From assembly GCF_024169655.1 (NCBI RefSeq), contig NZ_JALJWV010000001.1:5190001-5254000 (forward strand): a stretch of 64,000 bases of DNA, in the 5' to 3' direction. The stretch is from Pseudomonas marginalis. Lineage in GTDB: Bacteria > Pseudomonadota > Gammaproteobacteria > Pseudomonadales > Pseudomonadaceae. Each line of letters begins with the position of its first letter. Position 1 is the stretch's first letter. Under the pieces are notes generated by a model. The model did no database searches. It was not told where the DNA came from and saw nothing but the letters and a program-made list of their open reading frames with translations. Below are positions 40,872 through 50,568 of this stretch, piece after piece. The translations under genes were made by a program, and so were the position numbers.

Positions 40872-42335
40872 CTATAGAGTCGAAAACCCACCCCGCAAAT
40901 CCCCACTGCGCGCCAGGAACCGCCCCGGCCGCCGGCCATTTGGCTGTCCGTCGCAATAACTCAACACGCCGTTGACCCACACGCCATCAATCCCTTGCGC
41001 CGCCTGCTGCGGCGCCTCGAAATCCGCCACATCACGCACGCGCAGCGGATCGAACAGCACCAGATCGGCCCAGTGCCCTACACGAATTTCGCCCCGCTCC
41101 GACAAGCCGAATCGCGCCGCCGACAAGCCGGTCATCTTATGCACCGCCGTGTGCAGCGGAAACAGCCCGACGTCCCGACTGAAATGTCCCAACACCCGTG
41201 GAAACGCGCCCCACAAGCGCGGATGCGGAAACGGATCTTCGGGCAACCCATCCGATCCGACCATCGACAGCGGATGCGCGAGGATACGGCGCACATCCGC
41301 TTCGTCCATGCCGTAATACACCGCCCCCGCCGGTTGCAGGCGGCGGGCGGCGTCCATCAGCGAAACGTCCCACCCGGCCGCGATCGCCTGCAAGTCGCGC
41401 CCGCCCATTTCCGGGTGCGGTGTCGACCAGGTGATGGTGATGCGAAACGCGTCGGTCACCTGCTTGAGATCCAGGGTCGAAGAACTCGCCGCATAGGGAT
41501 AACAATCACACCCCACCGGATGGGTTTTCGCCGCCTGCTCCAGCGCCGCCAATAGCTGCGGACTACGCCCCCAGTTACCCGCGCCGGCGCACTTAAGGTG
41601 GGAAATGATCACCGGCACCTGGGCATGCCGACCGATCAGAAACGCTTCGTCCATGGCCTCCAGCACCGGTTCGAACTCACTGCGCAGGTGGGTGGTGTAC
41701 ACCGCACCGAACGCCGTCAGTTCTTCACTCAGTTGCAGCACCTCATCGGTCTCGGCATTGAACGCGCTGGCGTAGGCCAGGCCGGTGGATAAACCGAGGG
41801 CGCCGTCTTCCAGGCTGTCGCGCAACTGCACGCGCATCGCGGCGATTTCATCCGGCGTGGCGCTGCGGTGCAGGTCGTCCATATGGTTGCTGCGCAGCGC
41901 CGTGTGGCCGATCAGCGCCGCGACGTTGACCGCCGGGTGGGCGCGTTCCACGGCGGCGCGGTAATCGGCAAACCGCGGATAGGTGAACGCCTCACGCCGG
42001 CCCAGCAGGTTCATCGGGTCCGGCGGCTCACCGCGCAAACTCACGGGCGATGCGCTGATGCCGCAGTTACCGACAATCACCGTGGTCACGCCCTGGCTGA
42101 GCTTGGGCAGCATCTGCGGCTGACGGATCACCACCGTGTCATCGTGGGTGTGTACATCGATAAACCCCGGCGCCAACACCCGGCCGCGGGCGTCGATCAC
42201 CTGCGTGGCCAGCGCGGCCGACAAGTCGCCGATCGCTTCGATACGCCCATCGCGTAGCCCCACATCGGCGACATACCCAGGCGTGTTGCGGCCATCCATG
42301 ATCAGCGCCTGGCGAATCAGCGTGTCGTACTGCAT
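40872..42335 (-). CDS. N-acyl-D-amino-acid deacylase (D-aminoacylase)
   Basis: This amidohydrolase removes the acyl group from N-acyl-D-amino acids. The 487 residues contain the metal-binding GFIDVHTHDD and the later histidines of IISHLKCAG. The C-terminal HxxTG-like segment HKMTGLSAARFGL and the closing GxADLVLFD are also seen. The start at 42335 is the family opening (MQYDTLIRQALIMDG). The preceding RpiR-type gene ends one base earlier, so these are co-transcribed. It fits a D-amino-acid salvage cluster with gntP. Confidence 0.92.
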   Translation of the reverse strand: MQYDTLIRQALIMDGRNTPGYVADVGLRDGRIEAIGDLSAALATQVIDARGRVLAPGFIDVHTHDDTVVIRQPQMLPKLSQGVTTVIVGNCGISASPVSLRGEPPDPMNLLGRREAFTYPRFADYRAAVERAHPAVNVAALIGHTALRSNHMDDLHRSATPDEIAAMRVQLRDSLEDGALGLSTGLAYASAFNAETDEVLQLSEELTAFGAVYTTHLRSEFEPVLEAMDEAFLIGRHAQVPVIISHLKCAGAGNWGRSPQLLAALEQAAKTHPVGCDCYPYAASSSTLDLKQVTDAFRITITWSTPHPEMGGRDLQAIAAGWDVSLMDAARRLQPAGAVYYGMDEADVRRILAHPLSMVGSDGLPEDPFPHPRLWGAFPRVLGHFSRDVGLFPLHTAVHKMTGLSAARFGLSERGEIRVGHWADLVLFDPLRVRDVADFEAPQQAAQGIDGVWVNGVLSYCDGQPNGRRPGRFLARSGDLRGGFSTL

Positions 42336-42336
42336 A

Positions 42337-43197
42337 TCAGTCTCCAAGCGGCAGGCTGTCAGGGCCGCCGCGATAGTCGTCGAGGGCCAGCTTGATGCGG
42401 CGCAGGCGTTCCTGGTTGGCGTCCGGCATGGCCAGCGCCAGCTCGGTGGCGAGCAGGTCGATGGCCAGCAGCATGCCGTAGCGCGCCGCCGTGGGTTTGT
42501 AGATGAAGCTGGTTTCGGCCGGTTGCAGCGCCAGTACGACATCCGCCAACTCGGCCAGGGGGGAGCCGGCCAGGGTGATGGCGACGATGGGCGTGTCGTA
42601 GTTGCGCGCCAGGGCCACCACGTCCAGCAACTCCGGGGTGAGACCGCTGAGCGAACAGACGATCAACGCATGCGCAGGCCCCAGCGTCGCCGCTGTGACG
42701 CGCATCATCACCGGGTCATGGCAGGCGGCAATCGGGTAGCCCAGGCGCACCAGGCGCACTTGCAACTCATCGCTGCACAGGCTCGACGGGCCGCCCATGC
42801 CAAACGCGTGGATCATCCGCGCCTTGCCCAGCAGGCTGACCGCATCGACGAAACCGGCTTGATTGAACCCCGACAAATGCTGACGCAACGTCGCCTCGAT
42901 ATCGCCGAGAATCTGCCGATGAAACCCCGACTGCTCAGGTTTGCCCGCCGGGTCCAGGAAGCGGCTGCCCACGCCACTGGCCTGGGCCAATTGCAGGCGC
43001 AAGTCGCGCAAATCCCGGCAACCGACGCTGCGGGCAAACCGCGACAACGTGGCGGTGCTGACCTCGGCGCGTTGGGACAACTCCTCCAGGCTGGCCGACG
43101 CGGCAAAGCCCACGTCATCGAGCATCAGCTTGGCGATACGCCCTTCGCCGGCACTGAAAGACGCCTGGCGGGCGCGGATCTGGTAGAGGATGTCCAT
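42337..43197 (-). CDS. MurR/RpiR family regulator
   Basis: The 286-residue protein has an N-terminal helix-turn-helix (LEELSQRAEVSTATLSRFAR) and a C-terminal SIS sugar/phosphosugar-binding domain from about residue 115. The gene sits between gntP and the D-aminoacylase gene on the same strand. It is probably the local regulator of the cluster, responding to a D-amino-acid-derived or amino-sugar ligand. This position, rather than sequence, suggests the ligand. Confidence 0.9.
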   Translation of the reverse strand: MDILYQIRARQASFSAGEGRIAKLMLDDVGFAASASLEELSQRAEVSTATLSRFARSVGCRDLRDLRLQLAQASGVGSRFLDPAGKPEQSGFHRQILGDIEATLRQHLSGFNQAGFVDAVSLLGKARMIHAFGMGGPSSLCSDELQVRLVRLGYPIAACHDPVMMRVTAATLGPAHALIVCSLSGLTPELLDVVALARNYDTPIVAITLAGSPLAELADVVLALQPAETSFIYKPTAARYGMLLAIDLLATELALAMPDANQERLRRIKLALDDYRGGPDSLPLGD

Positions 43198-43209
43198 GGA
43201 GTCTCCGGA

Positions 43210-44559
43210 TTACAGGATGCAGGACAGACCATACGTCAGACCGAAGGCGACCACTGAAATCAGGGTCTCCAACACGGTCCAGGTCTTGAAGGTCTGGATC
43301 ACGGTCATATTGAAGTATTCCTTGATCAGCCAGAAGCCGCCGTCGTTGACGTGGGAAAAGATCACCGAACCCGCCCCGGTCGCCAGCACCAGCAGTTCAG
43401 GGTGTGGATAACCCAGGCCCAGCGCGACCGGCGCGACTACGCCGGAAGCGGTGGTCATGGCCACGGTGGCCGAGCCGGTCGCGATGCGCATCAACGCGGC
43501 GAACAGCCAGCCCATCACCAGCGGCGACAGATTGAAGGCATGGGCCAGGCCGAGGATTTCGTTGGTCACGCCAGCGTCGACCAAGATCCGGTTCAAACCG
43601 CCGCCCGCGCCCACCAGCAAGGTGATACTCGCGGTCGGCGCCAGGCATTCGTTGGTGAACTTGAGGATCGACTCGCGGTTGAAACCCTGCGCCAGGCCGA
43701 GGGTCCAGAAACTCACCAGGGTCGCCACCAGTAGCGCGACCACCGAGTTGCCGATAAACAACAGAAACTGGTTAAAACCGCTGCCGGGCGTGGAAATCAC
43801 GTTGGCCCAGCCGCCGATCATCATCAGCACCACCGGCAACAGAATAGTGCCCATGGTCAGGGCGAAACTCGGCAACCGGCTGCGCGGCTCGCGCTCGATG
43901 AACTGGCGTTCCAGCGGGTTTTCCGCCGGCAGGTGAATGCGCGGCACGATGAACTTGGCATACAGCGGGCCGGCGATGATCGCCGTGGGAATGCCGATCA
44001 GAATCGCATAGAGCACGGTCTGCCCGACCGAGGCGTTGTACGCCAGCACCGCCATCATCGCCGCCGGATGCGGCGGCACCAGCGCATGCACCACCGACAG
44101 GCCGGCAACCATCGGCAAGCCGACCATCAGGATCGACACTCCCACACGCCGGGCCACGGTAAAGGCGATCGGCACCAGCAACACAAAACCGACCTCGAAA
44201 AACAGCGGCAGCCCCACCAGAAAGGCAATGCACACCATCGCCCAGTGAGCATTGCGCTCGCCAAAGCGGTTGATCAGCGTGCGCGCCACCTGCTCGGCGC
44301 CGCCGGATTCAGCCATCATTTTGCCGAGCATGGTGCCCAGCGCGACCACCAGAGCGATATGCCCCAGGGTTTTACCGACGCCCGCTTCGTAGGAGCCCAT
44401 GATGGTGTCCGCCGGCATCCCGGCCATCAGCGCCAGGCCGATGGACACCAGGGTGATGACGATAAACGGGTTGAGTCGGTAACGTGCAATCAGCACGATC
44501 AAAGCAATGATGGCGATGGCAGCGTATGCCAATAGCCCGAAGCCCGGTGATGCGGCCAT
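43210..44559 (-). CDS. GntP family permease
   Basis: This 449-residue inner-membrane symporter has about 12-14 hydrophobic segments and the GntP motifs FEVGFVLLVPIAFTVARR and VPPHPAAMMA. The family carries gluconate, other sugar acids, D-serine or related substrates by proton symport. The start at 44559 follows GAGGAG, and a start 18 codons earlier is unlikely. Linkage to a D-aminoacylase suggests uptake of D-amino acids or N-acyl derivatives rather than gluconate; this is inference. Confidence 0.9.
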   Translation of the reverse strand: MAASPGFGLLAYAAIAIIALIVLIARYRLNPFIVITLVSIGLALMAGMPADTIMGSYEAGVGKTLGHIALVVALGTMLGKMMAESGGAEQVARTLINRFGERNAHWAMVCIAFLVGLPLFFEVGFVLLVPIAFTVARRVGVSILMVGLPMVAGLSVVHALVPPHPAAMMAVLAYNASVGQTVLYAILIGIPTAIIAGPLYAKFIVPRIHLPAENPLERQFIEREPRSRLPSFALTMGTILLPVVLMMIGGWANVISTPGSGFNQFLLFIGNSVVALLVATLVSFWTLGLAQGFNRESILKFTNECLAPTASITLLVGAGGGLNRILVDAGVTNEILGLAHAFNLSPLVMGWLFAALMRIATGSATVAMTTASGVVAPVALGLGYPHPELLVLATGAGSVIFSHVNDGGFWLIKEYFNMTVIQTFKTWTVLETLISVVAFGLTYGLSCIL

Positions 44560-44807
44560 GCGGTACTCCTCGGAAAGGGTCACGTCGAATTGGTTGTGAA
44601 ACTCATAAATCATTACCGAGGAGCATTTTCAATTTTTATGAAAGTAATTTTCGCCTACAGATAAGCGCTGTCGCGCGGGGACATGCCCGACAGCGGCGCA
44701 TGAAAATTCGGGGGGTGTTCTTACATCAAGTTCAGAAAAGGCTGGAAACTCAATACTCGCGTTTGAGTCTTAAAATGCGCACCCACCGACATCCAGGACA
44801 CTCGCTC

Positions 44808-45188
44808 ATGACCCGCACCTCCCTCGCCGCCAGCGCCCTGCTGCTCGCCCTGTGCAACAGCGCCTCGGCCGCCGACAACGCCGCACTGAAGAAATGCATG
44901 GACAGCGCCAACACGACCGTCGACATGGTCAAGTGCAACACCCAGCAAGCCAAAGTGCAGGACACGCGCCTGAACACGGCCTACAAGACCGCCCTCGCCG
45001 CCCAGGAAGGTGCGCGCAAGCAGCAATTGCAGGACGTGCAGCGCCTGTGGATAAAGTACCGCGATGCCAATTGCGCCTTTGCCGGCAGTGCTACCGGCGG
45101 CAGCATCGATCAGGTCAACGGCACCGGCTGCGTGCTGGACATGACCCAGACCCGCGCCCAGGAACTGGAAGACCTGGTCGGGCCGTAA
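44808..45188 (+). CDS. LprI/DUF1311 family periplasmic protein
   Basis: The 126-residue protein has a signal peptide (about 1-22, ending SASA) and the DUF1311 core with paired cysteines (KKCMDSANTTVDMVKCN and later ANCAFAG, GCVLDMTQTRAQELE). The family includes lysozyme inhibitor LprI. The role here is likely periplasmic, but the lysozyme-inhibitor function is inferred from a distant relative. An alternative start lies 11 codons upstream. Confidence 0.85.
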   Translation: MTRTSLAASALLLALCNSASAADNAALKKCMDSANTTVDMVKCNTQQAKVQDTRLNTAYKTALAAQEGARKQQLQDVQRLWIKYRDANCAFAGSATGGSIDQVNGTGCVLDMTQTRAQELEDLVGP

Positions 45189-45208
45189 TGAATGAACACC
45201 CTCGCCCT

Positions 45209-45315
45209 CCCGTAGGAGCGAGCTTGCTCGCGAAAATCGTCAACGATGACGCGTGTTGTCTGGATAGACGTGGCGCTCTCGGGTTTTTCGCGAGCAAGCT
45301 CGCTCCTACAGGGGT
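45209..45315. repeat. REPIN, GTAGGAGCGAGC type
   Basis: CGTAGGAGCGAGCTTGCTCGCG and its inverse flank a spacer between the LprI-like gene and the SulP gene. Confidence 0.88.
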
Positions 45316-45320
45316 TGCGG

Positions 45321-46766
45321 TCAGTCGTGATGGACCCTGGCGCGCTTGAGCAGTTTCTTGCAGCGCTCGGACACATGCAGCACGCGCAGATGCTTGCCGG
45401 CCTTGCTGTAGCGCTCGCGCAAGGTCATCAACGCAGCAATCGCGGAGTAGTCGACAATGCTCAGGTGACGGCAATCGAGCGTCACCGCTGCCGGGTCATT
45501 GGCCGGGTCAAAGCGGTTCAAAAACGGCGTGGTCGAGGCAAAGAACAAGGTGCCATGCACGCGGTAGAGCTTGCTGCCGTCCGCTTCCAGATGTTCATCC
45601 GCATACAACTCCCGCGCCTGTTGCCAGGCGAAGTTCAGCGCCGCGATCACGATCCCGCACAACACAGCCGTGGCCAGGTCGGTGAACACGGTGATCACGG
45701 TCACCGCGATGATCACCAGCACGTCATTGAGCGGCACTTTGTTGATCACCCGCAGCGACGCCCAGGCGAAGGTCTGCTGCGACACCACGAACATCACCCC
45801 GACCAGCGCCGCCAGCGGAATGCGCTCGATCAGCGGTGACAGAAACAGAATGAACAACAGGATCATCACCCCGGCCAACACCCCGGAGAAACGCCCGCGC
45901 CCGCCGGAGCTGAGGTTGATCACGGTTTGCCCGATCATCGCGCAACCGCCCATGCCGCCGAACAGGCCCGAGACCATATTCGCCACACCCAGGGCCACAC
46001 TCTCACGGTCGGGGTAGCCGCGGCTCTCGGTGATTTCGTCGGTGAGGTTCAGGGTCAGCAGAGTTTCGAGCAAGCCGACCATCGCCATCAAAAATGCATA
46101 GGGCGCGATGATGCCGAGGGTCTCCAGGCTCCAGGGGATCTGCGGCAGCGCGAAGCTCGGCAGGCCACCGGCGATGTGGGCCATGTCGCCCAGCGTGCGC
46201 GTCGGCAAGCCCAGCAGGTACACCGCCAGGCCCACGCCGAGGATCGCCACCAGGGCCGGCGGCACCGCACGGGTCAAGCGCGGCAACAGGTAGACGATGG
46301 CCATGGTCACCAACACCAGGCCGCTCATCACATACAGCGGCGTGCCGCTGAGCCAGGCATCACCACTTTTGAAATGCTCCAACTGCGCCAGGGCAATGAT
46401 GATCGCCAGGCCGTTGACGAACCCCAGCATCACCGGGTGCGGCACCATCCGCACCAGCTTGCCCAGGCGCAGCAGGCCGAAGACCAGCATGATCAACCCG
46501 CCCAGCAGCACCGTCGCGAGCAAATACTCCACGCCGTGTTGCACCACCAGCGCGACGATCACCACCGCCATCGACCCCGCCGCACCGGAGACCATCCCCG
46601 GCCGGCCGCCAAACAACGCCGTGAGGGTGCAGATGATGAACGCGCCGTAGAGGCCCATCAGCGGATTGAGGTGCGCCACCAGGGCAAAGGCAATGCATTC
46701 TGGCAGCAAGGCGAAAGACGTGGTGAGGCCGGCCAGGGCGTCGGCGCGCAGACGGGTGAGGTTCAT
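45321..46766 (-). CDS. SulP family inorganic anion transporter
   Basis: This 481-residue protein has about 12-14 membrane helices and a C-terminal STAS domain (about 380-470, with VTLDCRHLSIVDYSAIAAL). N-terminal motifs PECIAFALVAHLNPLMGLYGAF are those of the SulP family. Substrates in this family include sulfate, bicarbonate, chloride and dicarboxylates and cannot be fixed from sequence. It is a single gene. Confidence 0.9.
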   Translation of the reverse strand: MNLTRLRADALAGLTTSFALLPECIAFALVAHLNPLMGLYGAFIICTLTALFGGRPGMVSGAAGSMAVVIVALVVQHGVEYLLATVLLGGLIMLVFGLLRLGKLVRMVPHPVMLGFVNGLAIIIALAQLEHFKSGDAWLSGTPLYVMSGLVLVTMAIVYLLPRLTRAVPPALVAILGVGLAVYLLGLPTRTLGDMAHIAGGLPSFALPQIPWSLETLGIIAPYAFLMAMVGLLETLLTLNLTDEITESRGYPDRESVALGVANMVSGLFGGMGGCAMIGQTVINLSSGGRGRFSGVLAGVMILLFILFLSPLIERIPLAALVGVMFVVSQQTFAWASLRVINKVPLNDVLVIIAVTVITVFTDLATAVLCGIVIAALNFAWQQARELYADEHLEADGSKLYRVHGTLFFASTTPFLNRFDPANDPAAVTLDCRHLSIVDYSAIAALMTLRERYSKAGKHLRVLHVSERCKKLLKRARVHHD

Positions 46767-46859
46767 GAGGTACCGGGCATTGCGGGGAATAAGGCGGGGA
46801 ATGGTACGGAAATGCGGTCGGTGGGGCCAGTGAAGCGTCAGGGCAGATTGACCGGGATG

Positions 46860-46964
46860 CCCCGTTCGCGGGCAAGCCCACTCCCATGGTTTGATCGGTG
46901 CACCCGTTATCGAGGTGTGAACACCGTCAAATGTGGGAGTGGGCTTGCCCGCGAAGGGTGCACC
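46860..46964. repeat. REPIN, GGGAGTGGGCTTGCCCGCG type
   Basis: Arms CGCGGGCAAGCCCACTCCCA (46867-46886) and TGTGGGAGTGGGCTTGCCCG (from 46932) form a REP pair with a different sequence variant. It lies between SulP and the epimerase-like gene. Confidence 0.85.
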
Positions 46965-46981
46965 ACGGTCTCACGCCGACA

Positions 46982-47875
46982 TCAGACCATTTCGCGGCGA
47001 ATCCACTCCACCACCGACGTGCGCTTGGGCGCCCAACCCAACAATTCACGGGCATGCTTGCCGCGCACGCGGCTGTTGGAGCCCAGGCCGTAGTTGGCCA
47101 TTTCATAGCCCCATTCGGCTTCGGCCTCGGCCAGTGGCCAATCCTGCGGTTTGCCCAGGTTCAGGGCGTCGGCGATGGCGGTGGTCATGTCGATGAACGC
47201 CGCTTCGCTGCTTTCCACGAAGTAGAACGTGCCCGGTACGTTCTTCTCCAGCGCCAGCAGATAGAGCGCGACCACGTCCTCGATATGCACATTGGACCAA
47301 ATGTTCTGCCCCGTACCGACATGGCGCACCACCCCGCTCTTGCGCGCCTGCTTGAGCAAGCGCGGCAATTGCACGCTGTCACGCTTCACGCCCAGGCTGT
47401 GGCCGTAGATCAGGGTGTTGCAGATCACCGCCGAATTCACGCCGTCGTGGGCGGCGGCCAGGACCAGGTTGTCGATGGCGACACGGGCGGCCTTGTCGAC
47501 AGTCGGTTCCGGCAGGTGGTCTTCGAAGTAGATGACATCACTGGCCTTGCCGCCCGATGCATCGCCGACGATGCTCGAACCGCTGGTGTGCAGGAACGGC
47601 TTGTTCGAACCTTTCAAGGCGGCCAATAGCGTTTCCACCGCCGCGCGATGGTCGCTGCTGGCGGCGTTGATCACCGCGTCGGCCTGCGTGGCCTGTTCGG
47701 TCAACACCGCACGGTCATCCAGGGTGCCGATGACCGGGGTGATGCCCAGGGCCGTCATCTCGGCGGCTTGATCGGCGCTGCGCACCAGGCCTGTCACATG
47801 GTGGCCGGCCTTGACCAGGCCGGTGGCGATGGAACCGCCGATAAACCCGGCGGCGCCGGTAACGAATACGTTCAT
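46982..47875 (-). CDS. NAD-dependent epimerase/dehydratase-like oxidoreductase
   Basis: The 297-residue protein is an extended SDR with the cofactor motif VTGAAGFIGGSIATGL at the N-terminus and a YGHSLG active-site area. It resembles NAD(P)-binding proteins that act on ketones or lignin-like or aromatic substrates, but no reaction is assigned. The start at 47875 begins the Rossmann fold. It lies downstream of mdaB and a LysR gene on the same strand; these three may act together in redox defence (inference). Confidence 0.85.
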   Translation of the reverse strand: MNVFVTGAAGFIGGSIATGLVKAGHHVTGLVRSADQAAEMTALGITPVIGTLDDRAVLTEQATQADAVINAASSDHRAAVETLLAALKGSNKPFLHTSGSSIVGDASGGKASDVIYFEDHLPEPTVDKAARVAIDNLVLAAAHDGVNSAVICNTLIYGHSLGVKRDSVQLPRLLKQARKSGVVRHVGTGQNIWSNVHIEDVVALYLLALEKNVPGTFYFVESSEAAFIDMTTAIADALNLGKPQDWPLAEAEAEWGYEMANYGLGSNSRVRGKHARELLGWAPKRTSVVEWIRREMV

Positions 47876-47978
47876 GGAGGTCTCTCCTGACTGAGTAAGT
47901 GATGGGCCCAGTATCAAGGCCCCATCCCTGTTGAATAAGACCGTATGGCCCAATTCAATCTTGCGTGCAGGTCACGAA

Positions 47979-48875
47979 TCAGCAGGCGTACCGCGCCAGC
48001 TTGGCCTGGATGAAGTCCAGGAAACATTGGATGCGCAAGGCCAGTTGCGAGTTGCGGTAAAACACCGCGTGGATCGGCTGGCGATAACCGCTGTTGAACG
48101 CCTCCAGCACCGGCACCAGACGCCCGGCCTCGATGTCTGCGCTGGTCATGAAGTTCGACAGGCAGCATATGCCCTGCCCTTCGAGCGCCAGTTGTCGCAA
48201 GGTTTCGCCGCTGGACGCGGCAATGCCGGGCTGGATCAGCCAGCGGTCACCCGCCACGTGGCGCAGCGGCCAGTGGTTGAGCGTCTCGGTCTGGGTGAAG
48301 CCAAGCAAAGTGTGCTCGGCCAACTCGGCGACCGTGGTCGGCGCGCCGTATTGCTTGAGATAAGCCGGGCTGGCAAGGATATGCAGCGGGGTGCAGCCGA
48401 GGGACCGCGCATGCAGGGTGGAATCGGCCAGCGCGCCGATGCGAATCGCAATGTCGGTGCTCTGCTCCAACAGGTCGATGATCAAGTCATCACTGTTCAG
48501 CTCCAACTGGATCTCTGGGTACAGCCCGCGAAACTCGGCGATGTACGGCACGATCCCATGCAGCATGAACGGCACGGCGGCATTGATGCGCAGGCGCCCC
48601 GCCGGTTTCTTCTGGCGTGACGACAAGCGCTCCTCCAGCTCATCCATCTGCGCCAGGATCACCTTGGCCTGCTCGAAGAAATACTTGCCCTCCTCGGTCA
48701 GGTCCATGCGCCGCGTGGTGCGGTTGATCAGCGTGGTGTCGAGCTTGGCTTCCAGGCGCGACAAGGTGCGGCTGACCGCCGACGGCGTCTGCCCGACCTG
48801 CTCCGCCGCAGCGGAAATCGAGCCGCACTCAATCACGTTGACGAAGATCTGTAGCTCATCGGATCGGGCTTTCAC
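47979..48875 (-). CDS. LysR family transcriptional regulator
   Basis: The 298-residue protein begins from a GTG at 48875 and has an N-terminal helix-turn-helix (FVNVIECGSISAAAEQ and TPSAVSRTLSRLEAKL) plus an effector domain of the CrgA-like subgroup. It sits between mdaB and the SDR gene on the same strand with a 30-base gap to mdaB. It may therefore be part of that transcript, unlike the more usual divergent position. Confidence 0.88.
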   Translation of the reverse strand: MKARSDELQIFVNVIECGSISAAAEQVGQTPSAVSRTLSRLEAKLDTTLINRTTRRMDLTEEGKYFFEQAKVILAQMDELEERLSSRQKKPAGRLRINAAVPFMLHGIVPYIAEFRGLYPEIQLELNSDDLIIDLLEQSTDIAIRIGALADSTLHARSLGCTPLHILASPAYLKQYGAPTTVAELAEHTLLGFTQTETLNHWPLRHVAGDRWLIQPGIAASSGETLRQLALEGQGICCLSNFMTSADIEAGRLVPVLEAFNSGYRQPIHAVFYRNSQLALRIQCFLDFIQAKLARYAC

Positions 48876-48905
48876 AGGCTGTCCTCTTTATCGGCACAGC
48901 GCAGC

Positions 48906-49496
48906 TTACACCGAGAGGTCGAACACCTGCGCCAGATGCTGCTCGTAGCGCGCCACATCGGCGTCGATGGCCGGGCGCTTCATCACGTCCACGCAGAGGA
49001 ACGTCGGCAAGGCCGTCATGCCGAGGAACTGATTGGCCTTGTGAAACGCGAAATACACCGCGTCCACGCCTTTACCTTCAAAGAAATCGCTCGGGTCGTC
49101 GAAGGCTTGCTGCGGGGCGTTCCAGGTCAGCGACAACATGTACTGCTTGCCGTGGATCAGGCCGCCGCTGCCGTATTTCTGCGACGCGTCGGAACGGGTG
49201 CGACCATCGCTGGCGTAGAGGCTGCCGTGACCTTCGGTGAAGACTTCGTCGATGTACTTCTTCACGATCCACGGCGCGCCCATCCACCAGCCGGGCATCT
49301 GATAGATGATCACGTCGGCCCAGAGGAATTTGGCGACCTCTTCGGCCACGTCGTAGCCTTCGTCGATATGCGTGACCTTGATGTCGATACCGCCGCGGTC
49401 GAGCACCGCCACGGCGGCGTCATGCAGGGTGCTGTTGTAGCGACCGTCAGAGTGGGCGAATTTTTTACCGCCGTTGAGCAACAGGACTTTTTTCAT
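48906..49496 (-). CDS. mdaB: NAD(P)H quinone oxidoreductase (MdaB-like)
   Basis: The 196-residue flavodoxin-like enzyme has the FAD-binding N-terminus MKKVLLLNGGKKFAHSDGRY and the substrate segments YQMPGWWMGAPWIVKKYIDEV and LSLTWNAP, characteristic of MdaB. It reduces quinones by two electrons and gives protection from redox-cycling compounds. The LysR gene downstream is the likely regulator. Confidence 0.9.
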   Translation of the reverse strand: MKKVLLLNGGKKFAHSDGRYNSTLHDAAVAVLDRGGIDIKVTHIDEGYDVAEEVAKFLWADVIIYQMPGWWMGAPWIVKKYIDEVFTEGHGSLYASDGRTRSDASQKYGSGGLIHGKQYMLSLTWNAPQQAFDDPSDFFEGKGVDAVYFAFHKANQFLGMTALPTFLCVDVMKRPAIDADVARYEQHLAQVFDLSV

Positions 49497-49619
49497 GGGG
49501 GGGCGCCTTGAGATTAAAAATGTCTGAAGGCAGGGTATCGATGTGCCTTGCGCGGAATAAGCCTTGGCGCGGCAAAATACATTTGACTAAAAATCACGAA
49601 TTCGACTCTATTATTGCCT

Positions 49620-50384
49620 TTACCCACTGATCAACAGGTGCGCGCCCAACAGCGCCATGCCGATAAAAAACACCCGCCTGAACAGCACGGCACTGATCCG
49701 TTGGCGCAACGCCTGCCCGAGCCACATCCCCAGCAAGGCGGGCGCCAGCGCCAACAGCGAGGCATTGATCTCGCCGCCGCCAAGGCTGCCGCGCCAGGCC
49801 AACCCGGCGGCCAGCGCCAATGTCGACACGCTGAACGACAGCCCCAGCGCCTGCACCAACTGATCGCGATTCAAGCCCAACGCTTGCAGGTACGGCACCG
49901 CAGGAATCACGAAGACGCCGGTGGCCGAGGTGATCAGGCCGGTGACCAGCCCACACACCGGCGCCAACCAGCGCTCGGTTGCAGGCTTTACGCTGAATGC
50001 GGGCAGGAACAGTCCACTCAACGCATACACCAGCAAGGCCGCGCCCAACGCGCGCACCACCCAATCGCCACCGCCCATTCCCAGCCACAACGTGCCCAAC
50101 CCGGTGCCGAGGAAAATCAGCAGCAACAGCGGCCACAAGCGTTTGAGCAACGCGCTCAAATGGCCGCCGAAGGCCAGTTGCCAAAGGTTGGTCACCGTCG
50201 AAGGGATAATCAGCAACGCCGCAGCCTGCGCCGGTAACATAGCCAGGCCGAGCAGGCCCATGGCGACGGTGGGCAGGCCCAGGCCAATCACGCCTTTGAC
50301 GGTGCCGGCCAGCAGGAAGGTGCCGATTACCAGCAGGGTCAGGGCGGGGCCGAGGTTTTGGTAGAACGCGAGGAAGGTATTCAT
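49620..50384 (-). CDS. TauE/SafE family permease
   Basis: This 254-residue membrane protein has about eight hydrophobic helices and the family motifs GTVKGVIGLGLPTVAMG and ATGVFVIPAVPYLQALGLNRDQLVQA. These permeases export sulfite, organosulfonates or other small anions. The start at 50384 matches the first helix. It is divergent from a LysR gene, its likely regulator. Confidence 0.9.
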   Translation of the reverse strand: MNTFLAFYQNLGPALTLLVIGTFLLAGTVKGVIGLGLPTVAMGLLGLAMLPAQAAALLIIPSTVTNLWQLAFGGHLSALLKRLWPLLLLIFLGTGLGTLWLGMGGGDWVVRALGAALLVYALSGLFLPAFSVKPATERWLAPVCGLVTGLITSATGVFVIPAVPYLQALGLNRDQLVQALGLSFSVSTLALAAGLAWRGSLGGGEINASLLALAPALLGMWLGQALRQRISAVLFRRVFFIGMALLGAHLLISG

Positions 50385-50468
50385 GGGCGGATTGTGAGGG
50401 CTTTCGCGGGGGGCGAAAATTCGCCATATACTGAGGCAGCCTCTTGTTTTGCATGAGGCTGAGGGCCT

Positions 50469-50538
50469 CATCGCGGGCAAGCCCCCTCCCACACTTGGAA
50501 TGCACTTCAACAGTGAGAGCGGGTTTGCTCGCGATAGC
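50469..50538. repeat. Degenerate REP pair
   Basis: CGCGGGCAAGCCCCCTCCCAC followed by a decayed inverse GCGGGTTTGCTCGCGATAGCG. It lies in the divergent promoter region of the TauE and LysR genes. Confidence 0.7.
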
Positions 50539-50568
50539 GCCAGTCCAGCGAAAGGAAATCTTCCAGCC

